In this document: positions 59,968 through 64,000 of the stretch, one piece after another | Position numbering within the stretch: the stretch's first letter is position 1 | How the letters are laid out: every line of letters starts with the position of its first letter | Assembly (NCBI RefSeq): GCF_963675975.1 | Contig: NZ_OY780939.1 | Coordinates: 2,170,001-2,234,000, forward strand | Direction: 5' to 3' | Length of the DNA: 64,000 nt | Source of the DNA: Halarcobacter sp. | GTDB lineage: Bacteria; Campylobacterota; Campylobacteria; Campylobacterales; Arcobacteraceae | The notes under the pieces: generated by a model | Database searches by the model: none | Seen by the model: only the letters and a program-made list of their open reading frames with translations | Told to the model about the DNA's origin: nothing | Made by a program: the position numbers and the translations under genes

Positions 59968-62640
59968 ATGTCAGAATTAAACTTAAACGACATCGACCCA
60001 CAGGAAACGCAGGAGTGGCTTGATGCTTTAGAGGCAGTTATTAAAGAGGAAGGGAGCGAGAGAGCTCATTTCTTATTAGATCAACTAATTGATAATGCTA
60101 GAAGAAATGGAGCAGATATACCACATAGTGCAAATACTTCATATCTTAATACTATCCCTGTTGACCAAGAACCAAAAATGCCAGGTGATAGAGATCTTGA
60201 GCGAAAAATCAGATCTATTATCAGATGGAATGCACAAGCAATGGTTTTAAGAGCTTCTAAAAAGAATTTAGAACTTGGAGGACATATTGCATCTTTCCAA
60301 TCTTCTGCTACTTTATATGATGTTGCATTTAACCACTTTTTTAAAGCACCAAATGAAAAAGATGGTGGAGACTTAGTGTTTTATCAAGGACATATATCTC
60401 CAGGTATATATGCAAGATCTTTTGTAGAGGGAAGATTTACAGAAGAACAAATGGATAATTTTAGACAAGAAGCATTTGCTGATGGTTTATCTTCATATCC
60501 ACACCCAAAACTTATGCCTAATTATTGGCAATTCCCAACTGTATCTATGGGTCTTGGACCAATACAAGCTATTTATCAAGCAAGATTTTTAAAATACTTA
60601 ACTGATAGAGGAATTAAAGATTGTAGTGAGCAAAAAGTATATTGTTATATGGGAGATGGTGAGTGTGATGAGCCAGAATCTCTTGGAGCAATTGGGCTTG
60701 CAGGTAGAGAAGGTTTAGATAACTTAGTATTTGTTATTAACTGTAACTTACAGAGACTTGATGGTCCGGTAAGAGGTAATGGTAAAATTATTCAAGAACT
60801 TGAAGGACAATTCAGAGGTGCTGGATGGGAAGTTATCAAAGTTATCTGGGGTAGACACTGGGATGCCTTACTTGATAAAGATAAATCTGGTAAGTTAAAA
60901 GAACTTATGGATGAAACTGTTGATGGTGAATATCAAAACTTTAAACAAAAAGGTGGAGCTTACACGAGAGAGCACTTCTTTAACAAACATCCTGAAACTG
61001 CAAAACTTGTAGAAAATATGAGTGATGATGAGATTTGGAGATTAAATAGAGGTGGACACGATCCTATTAAAGTTTATGCTGCATATAAAAAAGCAAATGA
61101 AACTAAAGGTAAACCATCTGTAATCCTAGCTAAAACTGTAAAAGGTTATGGTATGGGTGAAGCTGCTGAGGGTAAAAATATTGCTCATGGTGTTAAAAAA
61201 GTTGATACTACAGTATTAAGACAATTTAGAGATAGATTTGACATTCCTATTTCTGATGAAGATGTTGAAAACTTAAAATACTACAGACCAGCTGATGATT
61301 CTGCTGAAATGAAATATATGAAAGAAAGAAGAGCTGAGCTTGGTGGTGTTGTTCCTCAAAGAAGAGAACAATTCTCAACTGCTTTAGAGATTCCTGCTTT
61401 AGACAAATTTGATGCTGTATTACAAGGAAGTGGTGATAGAGAAATCTCTACAACTATGGCATTTGTAAGAGTATTAAATATTCTTGTAAAAGATAAAAAA
61501 ATTGGAAAAAGTATCGTTCCAATCGTACCTGATGAAGCTAGAACATTTGGTATGGAAGGTATGTTTAGACAACTTGGTATCTACTCTTCAGAAGGACAAA
61601 AATATATCCCTCAAGATAAAGATCAAGTTGCATACTATAAAGAGGATAAAAAAGGACAAGTGCTTCAAGAGGGTATTAATGAGTTAGGTGCAATGGGTTC
61701 TTGGGTAGCAGCGGCTACTTCTTACTCAATCAATGATTGTCCAATGATTCCATTTTATGTATTCTATTCTATGTTTGGATTCCAAAGAACTGGTGATATC
61801 TGCTGGGCAGCAGGTGACCAAATGGCTAGAGGTTTCCTAGTTGGTGGTACTTCAGGTAGAACTACTCTTAACGGAGAAGGTTTACAACACGAAGATGGGC
61901 ACTCTCATGTTATTGCAAATACAATTCCAAATTGTGTTACTTATGACCCAACTTATGGTTATGAAGTTGCTGTTATTGTACAAAATGGTATTGAAAGAAT
62001 GTATGGTGAAAAGCAAGAGAATGTATTCTATTACTTAACTACATTAAACGAAAACTATAAACAACCAGCTATGCCAGAGGGTGCTGTTGAAGGTATCTTA
62101 AAAGGTATTTATAAATTAAAAGATGTAGAAGCTAAAAACAACTATAAAGTTAAACTACTTGGTTCAGGTTCTATTTTAGAGCAAGTTAGAGTTGCTTCTG
62201 AAGTTTTAGCTAGTGAGTATGGTATTGCTTCAGAGCTTTATTCTGTAACTTCATACAATGAATTAGCAAGAGAAGCACAAGATGTAGAAAGATATAACTT
62301 ATTACATATTGATGAAGAGGATAAAGTTCCTTTCGTACAAACTGCTCTTGATAGTGATGATGATACAGTTATTATCTCTGCAACAGATTATATTAAAGCA
62401 TACTCTGAGCAATTGGCTCCATTTGTAAAAGGAACTTTTAAAGCTCTTGGTACTGATGGTTTCGGAAGATCTGATTCTAGAGCAAACTTAAGATCGTTCT
62501 TTGAAGTTGATACAGACTTTATTGTATTTACTACTTTAGCTCAACTGGCTAAAAAAGGTAAGATTGAAAAATCTGTATTAGTTGATGCAATGAAAAAATA
62601 CAACATTGATCCAGAAAAAATCAATCCATTAAAAGCGTAA
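59968..62640 (+). CDS. aceE: Pyruvate dehydrogenase E1 component, homodimeric
   Basis: AceE-type thiamine-diphosphate E1, 890 residues. Landmarks: MPGDRDLERKIRSIIRWNAQ, GGHIASFQSSATLYD, FYQGHISPGIYARSF, YCYMGDGECDEPESLGAI (ThDP/Mg motif near 226-243), FVINCNLQRLDGPVRGNGKI, VPDEARTFGMEGMF and GFGRSDSRANLR. The C-terminus closes with NPLKA. It oxidatively decarboxylates pyruvate and passes acetyl groups to AceF. AAGGA lies 7 bases before ATG 59968. The operon continues with aceF. An Arcobacter-type complex, rather than pyruvate:ferredoxin oxidoreductase alone, is implied. Confidence 0.95.
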   Translation: MSELNLNDIDPQETQEWLDALEAVIKEEGSERAHFLLDQLIDNARRNGADIPHSANTSYLNTIPVDQEPKMPGDRDLERKIRSIIRWNAQAMVLRASKKNLELGGHIASFQSSATLYDVAFNHFFKAPNEKDGGDLVFYQGHISPGIYARSFVEGRFTEEQMDNFRQEAFADGLSSYPHPKLMPNYWQFPTVSMGLGPIQAIYQARFLKYLTDRGIKDCSEQKVYCYMGDGECDEPESLGAIGLAGREGLDNLVFVINCNLQRLDGPVRGNGKIIQELEGQFRGAGWEVIKVIWGRHWDALLDKDKSGKLKELMDETVDGEYQNFKQKGGAYTREHFFNKHPETAKLVENMSDDEIWRLNRGGHDPIKVYAAYKKANETKGKPSVILAKTVKGYGMGEAAEGKNIAHGVKKVDTTVLRQFRDRFDIPISDEDVENLKYYRPADDSAEMKYMKERRAELGGVVPQRREQFSTALEIPALDKFDAVLQGSGDREISTTMAFVRVLNILVKDKKIGKSIVPIVPDEARTFGMEGMFRQLGIYSSEGQKYIPQDKDQVAYYKEDKKGQVLQEGINELGAMGSWVAAATSYSINDCPMIPFYVFYSMFGFQRTGDICWAAGDQMARGFLVGGTSGRTTLNGEGLQHEDGHSHVIANTIPNCVTYDPTYGYEVAVIVQNGIERMYGEKQENVFYYLTTLNENYKQPAMPEGAVEGILKGIYKLKDVEAKNNYKVKLLGSGSILEQVRVASEVLASEYGIASELYSVTSYNELAREAQDVERYNLLHIDEEDKVPFVQTALDSDDDTVIISATDYIKAYSEQLAPFVKGTFKALGTDGFGRSDSRANLRSFFEVDTDFIVFTTLAQLAKKGKIEKSVLVDAMKKYNIDPEKINPLKA

Positions 62641-62650
62641 GGGGTAATTG

Positions 62651-64000
62651 ATGAGTAAAATTGTAGATATTTTTATTCCTGATTTAGGGGCTGATAAAGA
62701 CGTTGATTTAATTGACATTATGGTTAATGTTGGAGATACAGTTGAAGAGGAAGATGGACTTATAACTCTTGAGACTGAAAAAGCATCTATGGATGTACCA
62801 ACAACACATGGTGGAGTTATTAAAGAGATTCTTGTAAAAGTTGGTGATAAAGTAAATTCTGGTGATTTAATCGCTAAAGTTGAAGTTGAAGAAGAGGGTG
62901 TATCTGAAGCACCAGCTGCAGAACCTGCAAAAGCGGAAACTCCAGCTCCTACAACTTCTGCACCTGCAACTGAATCTACTGATTCTTCAGCACCAATGGA
63001 TTTAAAATCAGCAGAAGATGAATTAAAAGCTATTTCAGCATCTGGTGCTGAAATCTCTTGTCAGTTTGTAAATGAGCAAACTATTTGTTCAGTAGTTGAA
63101 GAGGTTTATATTCCTGATTTAGGTGCTGACAAAGATGTTGATTTAATCGATGTTATGGTTTCTGTTGGTGATACAGTAGAACTAGATGATGGATTAATCA
63201 CACTTGAAACAGAAAAAGCATCTATGGATGTTCCTGCACCATTTGCTGGTGAAATTTTAGAACTGTTTGTAAAAGCAGGAGATAAAGTAAATTCAGGTGA
63301 TTTAATCGCTAAGATGGTTAAAACTGTTGTTATGGAAAGTAAAGTTCCAACTCCAGCAAAAGCAGCACCAGCTCCAGCACCTGAGAAAAAAGAGGAAAAA
63401 GCACCTGCAACTGTTCAAGCAGCAGCTGCTAGTGTAACAGCTGAGAGTTCAACTGTACTTCAAGAAAAATCTAAAAAAGTATATGCTTCTCCATCAGTTA
63501 GAAGACTTGCACGTGAGTTTGGTGTTGATTTAGGTTTTGTAAAAGGTAGTGGTAGAAAAGGAAGAATCCTTAAAGATGATGTTAAAGCTTATGTAAAAGA
63601 GCAATTAAATAAACCTGCAGTTGCAGCTGGTGGAACTGGTCTTGGATTTGCCTTCCCTGAGCTTAAAGAGGTTGATTTCTCACAATTTGGTGAGATTGAA
63701 ACTGTTGAACTTAGCAGAATTCAAAAAATCTCTGGACCATCATTACACAGAAACTGGGTTTCTATGCCTCACGTTACTCAATTTGATGAAACAGATATTA
63801 CAGAAATGGAAGAGTTTAGAAAAGCTCAAAATGCAATTGCAGATGGATTTAAATTATCTCCACTTGTATTTGTTGTTAAAGCTGTTGCAAAAGCACTTGC
63901 AATTCATCCTAAATTTAACGCATCATTAACTCCTGATGGTCAATCATTAGTTATGAAAAAATATTTCCATATTGGTGTTGCTGTTGATACTCCAAATGGT
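62651..64000 (+). CDS. aceF: Dihydrolipoamide acetyltransferase E2, cut off by window end
   Basis: Frame open from ATG 62651 to the window end: 450 codons, no stop. Two lipoyl domains with lipoylated K44 and K189, each in LETEKASMDVP, are joined by Ala/Pro-rich flexible linkers. A peripheral-subunit-binding domain (YASPSVRRLAREFGVDLGFV) and the start of the catalytic domain follow (LHRNWVSMPHVTQFDETDIT, KLSPLVFVVKAVAKAL, YFHIGVAVDTPNG). GGGGTAATTG lies before the ATG. The two lipoyl domains are nearly identical in parts, so a recent duplication is likely. The catalytic HxxxD motif lies beyond the window. lipA and the LipM-like gene nearby supply its cofactor. Confidence 0.93.
   Translation, partial: MSKIVDIFIPDLGADKDVDLIDIMVNVGDTVEEEDGLITLETEKASMDVPTTHGGVIKEILVKVGDKVNSGDLIAKVEVEEEGVSEAPAAEPAKAETPAPTTSAPATESTDSSAPMDLKSAEDELKAISASGAEISCQFVNEQTICSVVEEVYIPDLGADKDVDLIDVMVSVGDTVELDDGLITLETEKASMDVPAPFAGEILELFVKAGDKVNSGDLIAKMVKTVVMESKVPTPAKAAPAPAPEKKEEKAPATVQAAAASVTAESSTVLQEKSKKVYASPSVRRLAREFGVDLGFVKGSGRKGRILKDDVKAYVKEQLNKPAVAAGGTGLGFAFPELKEVDFSQFGEIETVELSRIQKISGPSLHRNWVSMPHVTQFDETDITEMEEFRKAQNAIADGFKLSPLVFVVKAVAKALAIHPKFNASLTPDGQSLVMKKYFHIGVAVDTPNG

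Overview
This 64 kb window is low-GC chromosomal DNA with short intergenic gaps and AAGGA/GGAG-type ribosome binding sites. The gene content points to the Campylobacterota, most likely an Arcobacter-type (Arcobacteraceae) organism: a DUF4492-CydA-CydB oxidase operon, Cache/CZB chemoreceptors, class I and class II fumarases side by side, STAS-fused MlaE, and a homodimeric AceE/AceF pyruvate dehydrogenase with lipoate genes. The taxonomic assignment is inference from these combinations; no rRNA gene is present.

Layout. 1-3.5 kb: a flavoenzyme/electrophile-detoxification operon (MFS pump, MdaB, ABM monooxygenase, nitroreductase, old yellow enzyme). 3.5-5.6 kb: two transporters on the minus strand. 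5.7-9.5 kb: ThiI, then a two-gene MotA/MotB-like (ZorAB-like) ion-channel pair. 9.6-13.45 kb: a complete, previously unflagged integron. It has an IntI-type integrase, an attI-like site with a 12-codon leader ORF, and three gene cassettes each closed by an attC hairpin. The cassettes encode an unknown membrane-anchored protein, an unknown protein with nuclease-like motifs, and an MntA/HepT toxin-antitoxin pair. 13.45-23.6 kb: lipocalin, a radical-SAM/DUF4130 DNA-repair pair, an RNase H-like protein, a UvsE cluster with an ABC1 kinase, an EAL protein, PdxH, and thiD-thiE-cbiX. 23.7-32.9 kb: ABC-F, thioesterase, LigA, methyltransferase, fructosamine kinase and a NIT-CZB chemoreceptor. 33-36.6 kb: cytochrome bd operon with two unlisted micro-proteins. 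36.6-39.7 kb: FumC and class I fumarase. 39.8-46.4 kb: orphan Cache histidine kinase, an MlaEFD lipid transporter with lipoprotein, and PepD. 46.5-50.8 kb: flavin reductase, a small HTH-like protein, a dCache chemoreceptor and a FAH-like protein.

51-58 kb holds a four-gene catabolic operon with an adjacent divergent IclR regulator. It encodes two free CitE-type lyases, a mesaconyl-CoA hydratase-like MaoC protein and an acyl-CoA ligase fused to a third CitE-type domain. The most economical reading is CoA activation, hydration and retro-Claisen/aldol cleavage of a short branched dicarboxylate, with glyoxylate or pyruvate released; the substrate is not determined by sequence. 58-64 kb: lipoyl synthase plus a LipM/LplA-like transferase, divergent from aceE-aceF, with an operator-like palindrome ahead of aceE. 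aceF runs off the window end.

The two most interesting loci are the integron (its core-site complementarity can be read directly and is exact for all three cassettes) and the triple-CitE operon with its ligase-lyase fusion.
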